Positions 1 to 5,163 of a stretch of 5,163 nt of DNA are shown one piece after another. The notes beneath the pieces are model-generated. The model searched no databases, was not told the origin of the DNA, and saw only the letters and a list, made by a program, of their open reading frames with translations. This stretch comes from DASRAA01 sp036512955. GTDB lineage: Bacteria > Acidobacteriota > Terriglobia > Terriglobales > Acidobacteriaceae. The DNA is taken from contig DATBZX010000352.1 in assembly GCA_036512955.1 (NCBI GenBank), forward strand, positions 1-5,163, read 5' to 3'. A program made the translations under genes and the position numbers. Position 1 is the stretch's first letter, and each line of letters begins with the position of its first letter.

Positions 1-930
1 GCGGCCCTCGTTCATGGCGCCAAAGGCGGCCTAGCCGCTGCAGCAGCATATCGGTGGGAGCAAGATCGGTAATCAGGAGGTCCGAGTCGAGATCGACGCT
101 CTGCTCGGCCACCTGCGTGGAAACCAAGACACAACCGTTCGGCCGACTGATGGAGCCTCTGCCGAGTCTGCTCATCCATTCGGTCTCAAGCTGTTCTCGC
201 CGGAAAAAGGGAAACCGAGAATGCAGAAGCGCAAGGCTTGGACCGCCTTCAATGTTACTGCTCCGCAACTTCCGGTAGGTCTGCTGTGCGTCATCTACCG
301 TGTTGCGGATCCAGAGCACACATTCGCCGCACGATGCACGTTGAAGGACCTTTTCCATCGGCACCGCGCCTGAGAAATGACGTATGTGGACCACCTTCGA
401 GGCCGGGGGTGAGCATTCACGTTCGAAGAACGTTTTGCCGACACCTGAAACCAGCGGATATGCCCGGCTGAGCGGCTGCGTGTCGGGAATACCGAGTAAC
501 TCGCGTCTTCGACTCTCCGTCAATGTGGCAGACAAAATGATGACGGTGCAGTGTAACTCGCGGAGACGCTTCACTAAGCTGGTGATCAGTGTGCCGGTAT
601 AGAGATCGTATGTGTGGACTTCGTCGAGAATGACAACCTTGCCGGCGAGGGCGAATTGGCGTACGAAGAAGTGCTTGGCGGCCACTATTCCCAGCAAAGC
701 CTGATCGATAGTACCTACTCCGCAAGGCGCCAGCAGGGATCGTTTAGCAGACGCGAACCATGACACCCCAGCCCGTGCATGTTCTCGCGCTTCAACGTCG
801 CGACGGGTCGCGGGAGAGAGGTGGAGACGCGCCTTTTCCATCAGCCAAGATGAGCTGTGTGCCAGTCGCAATTCCGTCGAATCCCCGGCGATCCGCTCAA
901 CAAAGGGGTCTAGCCGGGAATGAATCCGGT
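1..930 (-). pseudogene. cas3: Cas3, C-terminal part: superfamily 2 helicase core, truncated by window edge and out of frame with the N-terminal part
   Basis: I translated this by hand: the frame whose codons begin at 928 stays open for 309 codons to position 2. It holds the rest of the Cas3 helicase in correct order. There is a GVGTIDQALLG segment (residues 70-80 of this piece), Walker B/motif II DEVH (102-105, about 614-625), motif III SATL (133-136, about 521-532), motif V STQVAEQSVDLDSD (270-283) and motif VI QRLGRLWR (297-304, about 17-40) with its arginine fingers. In E. coli Cas3 the QRLGR motif is followed by roughly 200 or more residues, so the accessory C-terminal domain lies outside the window. 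The piece begins RIHSRLDPFVERI, which continues motif Ia LPTQTTS exactly where Cas3 proteins normally read on (TSNRIH-like or TANAM-like). It has no start codon of its own, so it would not be made unless the frame is restored. All catalytic motifs seen are intact, so the lesion is recent or a sequencing error. Confidence 0.9.
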
Positions 931-1839
931 GCTGGTGGTTTGAGTCGGCAACGCGAAGTAGAAGCCCGAGGCCGCGCCGTCTGCAATGAGCCGATAAGCC
1001 GCTGCCATTGCCGCTTCCGTCTTGCCGCAACCCATCGGCCCCTCGATGACGTAAACGCCCGGCTCACAGATCACCTGCATCGCAGTGGTCTGTAGGTCGT
1101 TCGCTTGCTCGATCTCCGGGAACAAGTCACCGAACGTCTGACGGTGTCGCGGGACTAGCTGCCGCCAGTTGATATTCTTGAGCGCCTTTCGGGCGCACGC
1201 GCCACTCTCCTGTGGATCCCAGCGCGTGCTCTGCGGGAAGTTACTCTCGTCGCTGCCGATCCAGTCGGCCACGGTGATCAGTCCGGCAACTAACCATAGC
1301 GTTGCTTCGCTTGGCACCTGATCCGGTAACGGCCCAAATTCGTTTATCAGTTCCGAAGCTAGCCGTACACGTTCTGCTTCCCAAGGCTCGCAGACGCGCA
1401 CCCGTTCCCCTTTGACCCGCCCGTGATGAGCGCCCACTATCGCGGCCCAGCGATGAAGCCTTGAGTTGGGCATTAGCAACTGCACTGTAGCCTGGCTGAT
1501 TCTTGCGTGATCTGTCTCCGGGCATCCCGCGAGTGTTTGCTCCAGGGCTGACTGTTGCGCCAACCATGCCTCAGACTTCCTTTGGAAGCCGGGTGACACC
1601 TTACCTATGTCGTGGAGAGCTGCAAGGGCAGTAGCGCCTTGAGGAATCTCCTTCCGCAGCTCGGCAGGTAGAAGGGCTAACAGTGCTGCTGCAACCTTGC
1701 CGACGTTCAGGCAATGATCTCGGACACTGATCCCGGGCTTTCCGTCCTCGGTCGTCTTGGCCCAACAGTCTTCGTGACGCAAAGAGCACCCCGGTTCGAC
1801 AACTAATGCCATCGACACAACGTTCTGGCGAGGGGCCAA
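910..1839 (-). CDS. cas3: Cas3, N-terminal part: HD nuclease domain plus start of helicase domain (frame-disrupted)
   Basis: Type I CRISPR-Cas nuclease-helicase: Cascade recruits it to the target R-loop, where it unwinds and degrades DNA 3'-5'. Seen: HD-domain metal-ligand motifs, with H42 (VRDHCLNVGKVA), H76-D77 (ALHDIGK), H111, H138-H139 (GAHHG) and D192 (VADWIGS). The helicase then begins with Walker A GPMGCGKT (267-274, K273) and motif Ia FALPTQTTS (295-303). After S303 the frame runs through six unrelated residues to a TAG at 910-912, because a base is missing; the helicase resumes in another frame. The longest start is TTG at 1839. ATG at 1812 (residue 10) is equally plausible, and neither has a strong ribosome binding site. 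A stop (TGA, 1855-1857) lies just upstream in frame. Motifs such as ALHDIGK, ADW and the ALPTQ block match the E. coli-type (I-E) Cas3 from memory, but subtype is not proven. It would be the first gene of a leftward cas operon. Confidence 0.93.
   Translation of the reverse strand: MAPRQNVVSMALVVEPGCSLRHEDCWAKTTEDGKPGISVRDHCLNVGKVAAALLALLPAELRKEIPQGATALAALHDIGKVSPGFQRKSEAWLAQQSALEQTLAGCPETDHARISQATVQLLMPNSRLHRWAAIVGAHHGRVKGERVRVCEPWEAERVRLASELINEFGPLPDQVPSEATLWLVAGLITVADWIGSDESNFPQSTRWDPQESGACARKALKNINWRQLVPRHRQTFGDLFPEIEQANDLQTTAMQVICEPGVYVIEGPMGCGKTEAAMAAAYRLIADGAASGFYFALPTQTTSTGFIPG
926..933 (-). other. cas3: Single-base frameshift site within cas3 motif Ia
   Basis: On the minus strand the codons read ACC ACC AGC then ACC GGA TTC ATT and reach a stop. 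Adding one A after AGC gives AGC AAC CGG ATT CAT TCC, that is S-N-R-I-H-S, and joins the two Cas3 frames with no other change. The exact base is inferred; the shift is certain because strong motifs on each side are in different frames. Confidence 0.88.
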
Positions 1840-1883
1840 ACCGGAGGCAGGGTATCAGCGGCGCACGAACTTTCGCTAAAGTA

Positions 1884-1912
1884 CCTGTAGCCCGGCAAAC
1901 AGCTTCTGGTAA
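1884..1912 (-). promoter_or_regulatory. Weak candidate promoter for cas3
   Basis: On the minus strand TTACCA (1907-1912, four of six to TTGACA) and TACAGG (1884-1889, three of six to TATAAT) are separated by 17 bp, 45 bp from the TTG start and 72 bp from the ATG. The spacing is ideal but the boxes are poor, so this is only a suggestion. Confidence 0.2.
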
Positions 1913-1948
1913 GCACTTCTAGCGTAAGGAAACCGCAACCCAGTGTAA

Positions 1949-1962
1949 GTGACGGGCGTCAC
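1949..1962. promoter_or_regulatory. 14-bp dyad, possible operator upstream of cas3
   Basis: GTGACGGGCGTCAC has perfect 6-bp arms (GTGACG and CGTCAC) around a 2-bp centre. It lies about 110 bp upstream of the first cas3 start codon in an otherwise featureless intergenic region. The form suits a dimeric regulator's binding site, but a short GC-rich dyad can arise by chance and no regulator gene is visible. Confidence 0.25.
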
Positions 1963-2219
1963 GGACTAGAGTTCTGTATTGGCGTTGCGGGGGCGAGGGT
2001 CTCAAACCAGACAAATGCCCGGGGCGGAGAGCCTCGGAGATGTTTCTTTGCAACCAACGCATGAGCCAATCCCCAAGATCCCACACCTCCTCAAAGTTTG
2101 ACATGGTTGAATGGGATCGCAGACGTTAAGAGGTAGCAATCCATATTAGAGGGGATGATTTAAGAAGCAATTAGCGAAGAGCCAATCAGCCGCGCCGGGC
2201 GGGGCGTTTCAGCGGGCAG

Positions 2220-2247
2220 AAAAAGGCCGGAGCTTGCGGCTCCGGCC
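2220..2247 (-). terminator. Rho-independent terminator of the PEP-CTERM gene
   Basis: A perfect 9-bp GC-rich stem, GGCCGGAGC with GCTCCGGCC, encloses a 5-nt loop (2234-2238). On the minus strand it is followed directly by five T residues (2220-2224). It starts 29 bp after the stop codon of the gene at 2277-3131. The plus strand has no T run after the hairpin, so it works leftward only. It should also insulate cas3 from upstream transcription. Confidence 0.9.
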
Positions 2248-2276
2248 GGTGGGTACCACAGTTTGGGAGATGGAGG

Positions 2277-3131
2277 CTACAGCATGAACTTACGGCGAAC
2301 GACGCCGGCGAGGCCAAGCAGGCCGCTGCCGAACATGATCAGCGTGCCGGGCTCAGGGGTGCCGACGGTCTGGGCAAAGTTGAACGACATACCTTCGATC
2401 AACGGGGTGAAGCCATTCGGGTAACCCGTCAGAGTCTGCGTTCCAATAAAGTTACCATTCATGTCCCACTCTGAGATCGCCCCATTGAATATGTTTGACG
2501 TCCAGAAGTCCGTCCCATCCCAGGCGACGCCAGTGGAAAGGTTCGGTTCCGAAATCAAATTTGCGTGCACCAGATTGCCGTTGAGGTCATACACGTCATA
2601 GGCAACTGGGGTGCCACCACAGCAACCATCGACCCGGTTCGACAGGAGGTAGCCGACACCACCCTGCTTAAAGTACGTCAGGCCGTCGCAGTAGCCCGTG
2701 CAATTTCCAAGGGTTATGGTGTTGAGCAGGGTTCCGCTCGGTGAATACTCGAAAGCCTTGTTCGTGCCGCTGTAGTCACCGATCCAGAAATTCGTGCCGT
2801 CATAGGTTATGGACGCGAGCGCCGTCGCCCCTGCGACATGGAAAGCAACTCCCAACTGCGTTTGGGTGGAAAGGTCGTACTTCCACACATTTCCAAGTCC
2901 GTCGTAAGCTGTGGTGTAGTACAGGATGTTATTCACATCCACCACACCGCGCCCGTTGACGCCTTGGAGGTTAGTGTAGGTGTTGAGAACCACGCCCGTG
3001 GTGGCGTCGATCTGGTAGATGTACGGCACGCCGCCAGTCGCGTTGTTGGCGTAAAGAGTTGTCACCGTGCCGGCCAAGCTCGAAAGGCTCAGTAGCGCGA
3101 CGACGCAGCAGAGTAAAAGCAATTTCTTCAT
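2277..3131 (-). CDS. Secreted PEP-CTERM sorting-domain protein with beta-propeller-like repeats
   Basis: A 284-residue exported protein. Residues 1-20 form a Sec signal peptide: MKK, a long hydrophobic core, then SSLA before G21. The C-terminus is a complete PEP-CTERM signal: PEP at 259-261, a hydrophobic segment at about 263-278, then the basic cluster RRK (279-281). In this family the exosortase/EpsH system recognises the tail and cleaves it, sending the protein to the cell surface or exopolysaccharide matrix. The body is rich in G, N, T, Y and W. It shows about five loose repeats, near 26-55, 63-99, 108-141, 151-193 and 202-234, with related YDGTNFW and WDGTDFW cores, which suggests a beta-propeller fold (inferred). 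Four cysteines (144, 148, 170, 171) could form disulfides. The ATG start is backed by GAGGGAG at 3141-3147, nine bases upstream. The gene is monocistronic, closed by the hairpin terminator. Ligand and function are unknown; exosortase is not in the window. Confidence 0.92.
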   Translation of the reverse strand: MKKLLLLCCVVALLSLSSLAGTVTTLYANNATGGVPYIYQIDATTGVVLNTYTNLQGVNGRGVVDVNNILYYTTAYDGLGNVWKYDLSTQTQLGVAFHVAGATALASITYDGTNFWIGDYSGTNKAFEYSPSGTLLNTITLGNCTGYCDGLTYFKQGGVGYLLSNRVDGCCGGTPVAYDVYDLNGNLVHANLISEPNLSTGVAWDGTDFWTSNIFNGAISEWDMNGNFIGTQTLTGYPNGFTPLIEGMSFNFAQTVGTPEPGTLIMFGSGLLGLAGVVRRKFML

Positions 3132-3140
3132 GTTCGGAAG

Positions 3141-3147
3141 CTCCCTC
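3141..3147 (-). promoter_or_regulatory. Ribosome binding site of the PEP-CTERM gene
   Basis: GAGGGAG on the minus strand, nine bases before the ATG at 3131, is a good Shine-Dalgarno match and fixes the start so that the signal peptide is at the N-terminus. Confidence 0.75.
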
Positions 3148-3398
3148 AGCCCAGTCCAGGGCTGCGACCAGTTTTAAGTGAAAAATCGAGCGGGAAAGCA
3201 AACTCGCCCCAACCAATCCCTGAGCAGACAGGGGGCAGAGAGAATCAGACGAGGTTTGCATTTCCCAAAACATCCCAACGTACATCCAGCAATTCTGTAA
3301 CCATACTGAACCTGCCGCATCTCCGAAAATCCAACCCAACTACCGCGGTTCGAATATGAGTCAACCAGAATTTCCGTTTTAGCTGCCAACAGCCCGAC
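3148..3398. other. Upstream region between the PEP-CTERM gene and the insertion sequence
   Basis: About 250 bp with no gene that I can support; reading frames here lack ribosome binding sites or are extensions of frames shadowing the transposase. It should include the PEP-CTERM promoter and 5' leader. I could not place a convincing -35/-10 pair, apart from the tentative one at the IS edge. Confidence 0.5.
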
Positions 3399-3428
3399 AC
3401 TATATACCCTTTCGGGGGTTCCAGTGCA
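3399..3428 (-). promoter_or_regulatory. Possible promoter at the IS edge, reading toward the PEP-CTERM gene
   Basis: TATAGT (3399-3404, five of six to TATAAT) lies just outside the inferred IS end. An 18-bp gap separates it from TGCACT (3423-3428), a weak -35 match inside the element. If real it is a hybrid promoter made by the insertion, about 270 bp upstream of the PEP-CTERM start. The weak -35 keeps this tentative. Confidence 0.2.
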
Positions 3429-3446
3429 TATTTATTTTTCTTGGCC
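3421..3446 (+). repeat. Left terminal inverted repeat of the IS (imperfect)
   Basis: Starts CCAGTGCATA and matches the inverted right end at 14 of 26 positions, including the outer five bases. It lies 142 bp beyond the transposase stop codon. The match is weak, so this end is provisional. Confidence 0.45.
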
Positions 3447-3587
3447 TGGCCCAGGGCTTGGGATAGGGTCCAGACTGTGCCAATGCGAGTCCCCATCTGC
3501 TGGCCGCGACCTTCCCATCCGCTTTTGTCAGACACTCCTCCGTCCCCTCTTGGCTCTGGATCGATTTTCCGGCTCCCACAGCCCCGG

Positions 3588-4916
3588 CTATCCCGCCGGA
3601 AGCGACAGCACTGCGATCCGCCGCACCATACTCCCAAACAACCGCCTCGTCAGATGGCTCTCGGCCAACAGCAGCCAGTAATAGCGAGCGTGTTTCACAA
3701 GCCGTCCGCCTGTCTTTACCAGCCGTTGCTGCAAACTCGTCAGCGACCAGTTCTCGATCCGCTTGGGCAACGCCAGCCGCCGCCACAAATTCCCCAGGTT
3801 GTAGGCCAGCAGGCTCAGCGCGAGCCGCACCTGGTTTGAGCGGAAACGATGACAACTCAGCCGCGTCATCTTCACCGCTTGCTTCCCCTCTTTGATCCAT
3901 TGCTCAGCCGTGCCCCGCTTGTTATAGAACCGCACAACCGCCCGGCTTGGTGTCTCCAGGTTGGTCACGATGAACCCCACTCGCGGGAACAACTCCCCAA
4001 AGTGGAACTCCACCTTCGCCACCACACGTCGCGCCGTCTTCCAGCTCGCGGCTTGATAGAGGAAGCCCTTGTACCACACCAAGGGTTTGTGGCTCGGTCT
4101 TCCTACGGGCCGCGTCAGCAACTCCGCGATGTCTCGCTCCAGGTTGTCGTTCGCGGGTATGCGGATGGCATACTTCACGCCCCGCTCCTCCAGGGCCTCG
4201 TAAATCTCCGGCTTGGCAAAGGCAGCATCGGCGCGAAACACCACTTCCTTGCCAAGTTCCTGTTGGCGCTCGATCTCCGGCAATAACAGTTCTGCCCAGT
4301 CTTCTGCGCTATGCACGTTGCCCGGCCGCAGCTTACCAGCGAGACAGTCGCCCTCGCCGTTGAACAGTAACAGCGGGTGGTAGCAGGTAGACTCGAAGTG
4401 TCCGTTGTAGGCACTTTGCTCCTGTTGCCCGTACACCGGAATCTCCGTCGAATCCATGTCCAGCACCACGCGCTGCGGCGAATCGAAAGCTTCCGCCCGC
4501 GCAATCAGTTCCCGGTTGATCGCGGCCAGCCCAGAGAGGTTCTCTTTTCGGGTCAACAGCTCCGTCTCGAACGACTGCAAGCGGGAGGTCAACGCCGCTC
4601 CTCGTTCCCAGATTCTTTCCGAACCCATGAGCCGGAAGGTCGGATCTTGTGCGAGACGCTCGGCATCGTTCACGTCTTCGTAGCCTGCCAAGCGGCTGTA
4701 CACAGCCTGGCGCAACAGATCGGCCATCGGCAATTGCGTGTTCTTCCCCCGAGAGTCGGTCAAATGTTGTTCGATAAGTACGCTGAGTCCCAACCGCTCA
4801 TCCAATTCCCGCACGAGAACCAGGCCACCGTCTGAAGTGACACGCGATCCTTGGAAATCGACTTTCAACGAGGGGTTGAAAGACAGCTGAAAGGGCTGGT
4901 TTTGTTGTTCACCCAT
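3588..4916 (-). CDS. IS1380-family DDE transposase
   Basis: Cut-and-paste type transposase of the IS4-like DDE superfamily, with the RNase H-like catalytic fold; it acts on the ends of its own element. From the ATG it has 442 residues. Seen: an N-terminal region with SDGGLVLVRELDERLGL, typical of IS1380 proteins; first acidic residue in VLDMDST (D155); second in VFRADAAFA (D230); and third in YNKRGTAEQWIKEGK, a perfect Y-(2)-R-(3)-E-(6)-K signature (Y331, R334, E338, K345). All catalytic residues are present with no internal stop, so it looks functional. The start is ATG at 4916, backed by GGAGG at 4927-4931, ten bases upstream. A TTG at 4925 extends the frame by three codons but sits one base from that site, so it is unlikely. 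The C-terminus, ending SLPAG, leaves a 167-bp non-coding tail inside the element. Family identity is from memory of these motifs. Confidence 0.95.
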   Translation of the reverse strand: MGEQQNQPFQLSFNPSLKVDFQGSRVTSDGGLVLVRELDERLGLSVLIEQHLTDSRGKNTQLPMADLLRQAVYSRLAGYEDVNDAERLAQDPTFRLMGSERIWERGAALTSRLQSFETELLTRKENLSGLAAINRELIARAEAFDSPQRVVLDMDSTEIPVYGQQEQSAYNGHFESTCYHPLLLFNGEGDCLAGKLRPGNVHSAEDWAELLLPEIERQQELGKEVVFRADAAFAKPEIYEALEERGVKYAIRIPANDNLERDIAELLTRPVGRPSHKPLVWYKGFLYQAASWKTARRVVAKVEFHFGELFPRVGFIVTNLETPSRAVVRFYNKRGTAEQWIKEGKQAVKMTRLSCHRFRSNQVRLALSLLAYNLGNLWRRLALPKRIENWSLTSLQQRLVKTGGRLVKHARYYWLLLAESHLTRRLFGSMVRRIAVLSLPAG

Positions 4917-4926
4917 TGGGTGCAAG

Positions 4927-4931
4927 CCTCC
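4927..4931 (-). promoter_or_regulatory. Ribosome binding site of the transposase
   Basis: GGAGG on the minus strand, ten bases before the ATG at 4916. It decides for that ATG over the TTG at 4925, which it nearly abuts. Confidence 0.7.
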
Positions 4932-4944
4932 GAAGTATCCTTTG

Positions 4945-4970
4945 CGCCGTCAAAACCGCATGAATACTGG
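4945..4970 (-). repeat. Right terminal inverted repeat of the IS (imperfect)
   Basis: Read inward on the minus strand it starts CCAGTATTCATGCGG. It shares the outer CCAGT and 14 of 26 positions with the left end. It lies just upstream of the transposase ribosome binding site, where an IS end is expected. Confidence 0.45.
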
Positions 4971-5087
4971 CGTTGGCCCGATCATACGGAGGTTTGGGCT
5001 AACTTCAAAAAGGAAATGTGGGATAGAATGCTGCTGCTCGGATTCCAAATGGAACTTCCGGCTAACAAGCGATTGATCGGAGAATAG
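4971..5087 (+). pseudogene. Possible 3' remnant of a plus-strand gene cut by the IS
   Basis: Outside the inferred IS end, the plus-strand frame reads 38 protein-like residues, from RWPDHTEVWANFKKEMWDRM to the ending ANKRLIGE, before TAG at 5085-5087. The frame continues leftward into the IS (to an ATG at 4851), but there it is only antisense to the transposase N-terminus, so that start is not genuine. Mixed charged and aromatic composition suggests real coding sequence. I do not recognise the family. I could not find a matching 5' half left of the IS: the one open left-flank frame that joins it (from 3310) has no start codon. It may instead be chance, or a small gene using the ATG at 5016 (22 to 23 residues). 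Confidence 0.3.
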
Positions 5088-5089
5088 GG

Positions 5090-5163
5090 ATGGCCCCAAG
5101 AGTTCTTAGCCAAAGACGAAGCGCCCAAAAGCCTACGTCGAAGCATCCTACGGGTTCCCGAGA
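5090..5163 (+). CDS. Possible start of another plus-strand gene, cut by window edge
   Basis: ATG at 5090 follows GGAG (5079-5082) with a seven-base gap and comes two bases after the TAG of the preceding frame, a spacing typical of translationally coupled genes. It stays open for 24 codons to the edge (MAPRVLSQRRSAQKPTSK...), a basic, low-information stretch. The preceding frame also stays open past its TAG (GWPQEFLAKDEAPKSLRRSI...) and looks at least as protein-like, so the true frame is undecided. Function unknown. Confidence 0.25.
   Translation, partial: MAPRVLSQRRSAQKPTSKHPTGSR

Larger units (their letters stand above)
1840..2219. other. Intergenic region between cas3 and the PEP-CTERM gene
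   Basis: No convincing gene, RNA or CRISPR repeat was found. It contains the 14-bp dyad and the weak cas3 promoter candidate. A 61-codon minus-strand frame (1919-2104, starting MSNFEEVWDLGDWLMRW) has a protein-like first half, but it has no ribosome binding site and a low-complexity R/P-rich tail, so it is not called as a gene. It could be a remnant. Confidence 0.5.
3421..4970 (-). mobile_element. IS1380-family insertion sequence (inferred ends)
   Basis: About 1550 bp enclosing one DDE transposase, a size in keeping with the family. Ends were placed by comparing the flanks: reading inward, both start CCAGT and agree at 14 of the first 26 positions, including AT at 10-11, TTTT at 16-19 and GGC at 23-25. 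Outside, the four bases are GGTT on the left (3417-3420) and CGTT on the right (4971-4974). That is only three of four, so a clean target duplication is not shown. The transposase is well supported; the exact ends are not. Confidence 0.6.

Noticed and set aside
926..940. Programmed ribosomal frameshift in cas3
   Set aside because: A -1 slip would rejoin the frames, but there is no slippery heptamer (the run is ACC ACC AGC ACC) and Cas3 is not known to use recoding. A missing base is simpler.
760..1095. Plus-strand 111-residue frame opposite cas3
   Set aside because: It lies antisense to well-supported Cas3 coding sequence and shows no family signature or ribosome binding site.
1980..2030. 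tRNA-like T-arm (GGTTTGAGACC) on the minus strand
   Set aside because: The flanking bases do not form a T stem and no acceptor or anticodon arms can be built around it.
1919..2104. 61-residue minus-strand ORF upstream of cas3
   Set aside because: No ribosome binding site, no recognisable family, and an R/P-rich second half typical of non-coding GC-rich frames. Mentioned in the intergenic entry only.
2741..3095. Plus-strand frames inside the PEP-CTERM gene
   Set aside because: Antisense shadows of a gene with a clear signal peptide, sorting motif, ribosome binding site and terminator.
3195..3220. Sigma-54-type promoter upstream of the PEP-CTERM gene
   Set aside because: A TGG...TTTGC pattern exists on the minus strand, but the GG-to-GC gap is nine rather than ten and the rest of the consensus is missing.
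3400..3900. Minus-strand 166-residue frame overlapping the transposase 3' end
   Set aside because: It is an out-of-frame shadow of the transposase, which has the catalytic motifs; its composition (A/G/R/E-rich) fits a shadow frame.
1..5163. CRISPR array
   Set aside because: No regularly spaced direct repeat of 21-40 bases was seen in any non-coding stretch.

Overview
The window looks like a piece of a bacterial chromosome, most likely from the Acidobacteriota or a similar lineage. The main clue is a PEP-CTERM protein whose C-terminal anchor (PEPGTLIMFGSGLLGLAGVVRRKF) is of a style I associate with that phylum. The phylum call is from memory and is only moderately secure. Base composition is moderately GC-rich throughout. 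All three recognisable genes lie on the minus strand.

Positions 1-1839 hold cas3, the HD nuclease/superfamily 2 helicase of a type I CRISPR-Cas system, read right to left and cut off by the left edge of the window. The HD domain and Walker A half (912-1839) and the rest of the helicase (2-928) lie in different frames. A single missing base at about 928-933, in helicase motif Ia, separates them, and restoring one base rejoins a continuous, motif-complete Cas3. As sequenced the gene is therefore broken, or the read carries an indel. The helicase sequence resembles the type I-E Cas3 branch by recall. The remaining cas genes would be expected beyond position 1, and no CRISPR array is visible here.

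Positions 1840-2219 are non-coding as far as I can tell, with a 14-bp dyad and a weak candidate cas3 promoter. A textbook intrinsic terminator (2220-2247) closes the next gene, a secreted PEP-CTERM protein (2277-3131) with beta-propeller-like repeats. About 290 bp of leader/promoter region follows.

Positions 3421-4970 are interpreted as an insertion sequence of the IS1380 family (IS4-like DDE transposases), with an apparently intact transposase and weak, imperfect terminal inverted repeats. To its right, 4971-5163 carries the tail of a plus-strand reading frame that ends at a TAG and a possible next gene start. This may be the remains of a gene cut by the insertion.

The genes do not form a pathway together. 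The window shows the promoter-proximal end of a CRISPR-Cas operon next to an exported protein gene and a mobile element. I did not find a convincing new system. The most notable points are the one-base lesion in cas3 and the possible gene remnant beside the IS.
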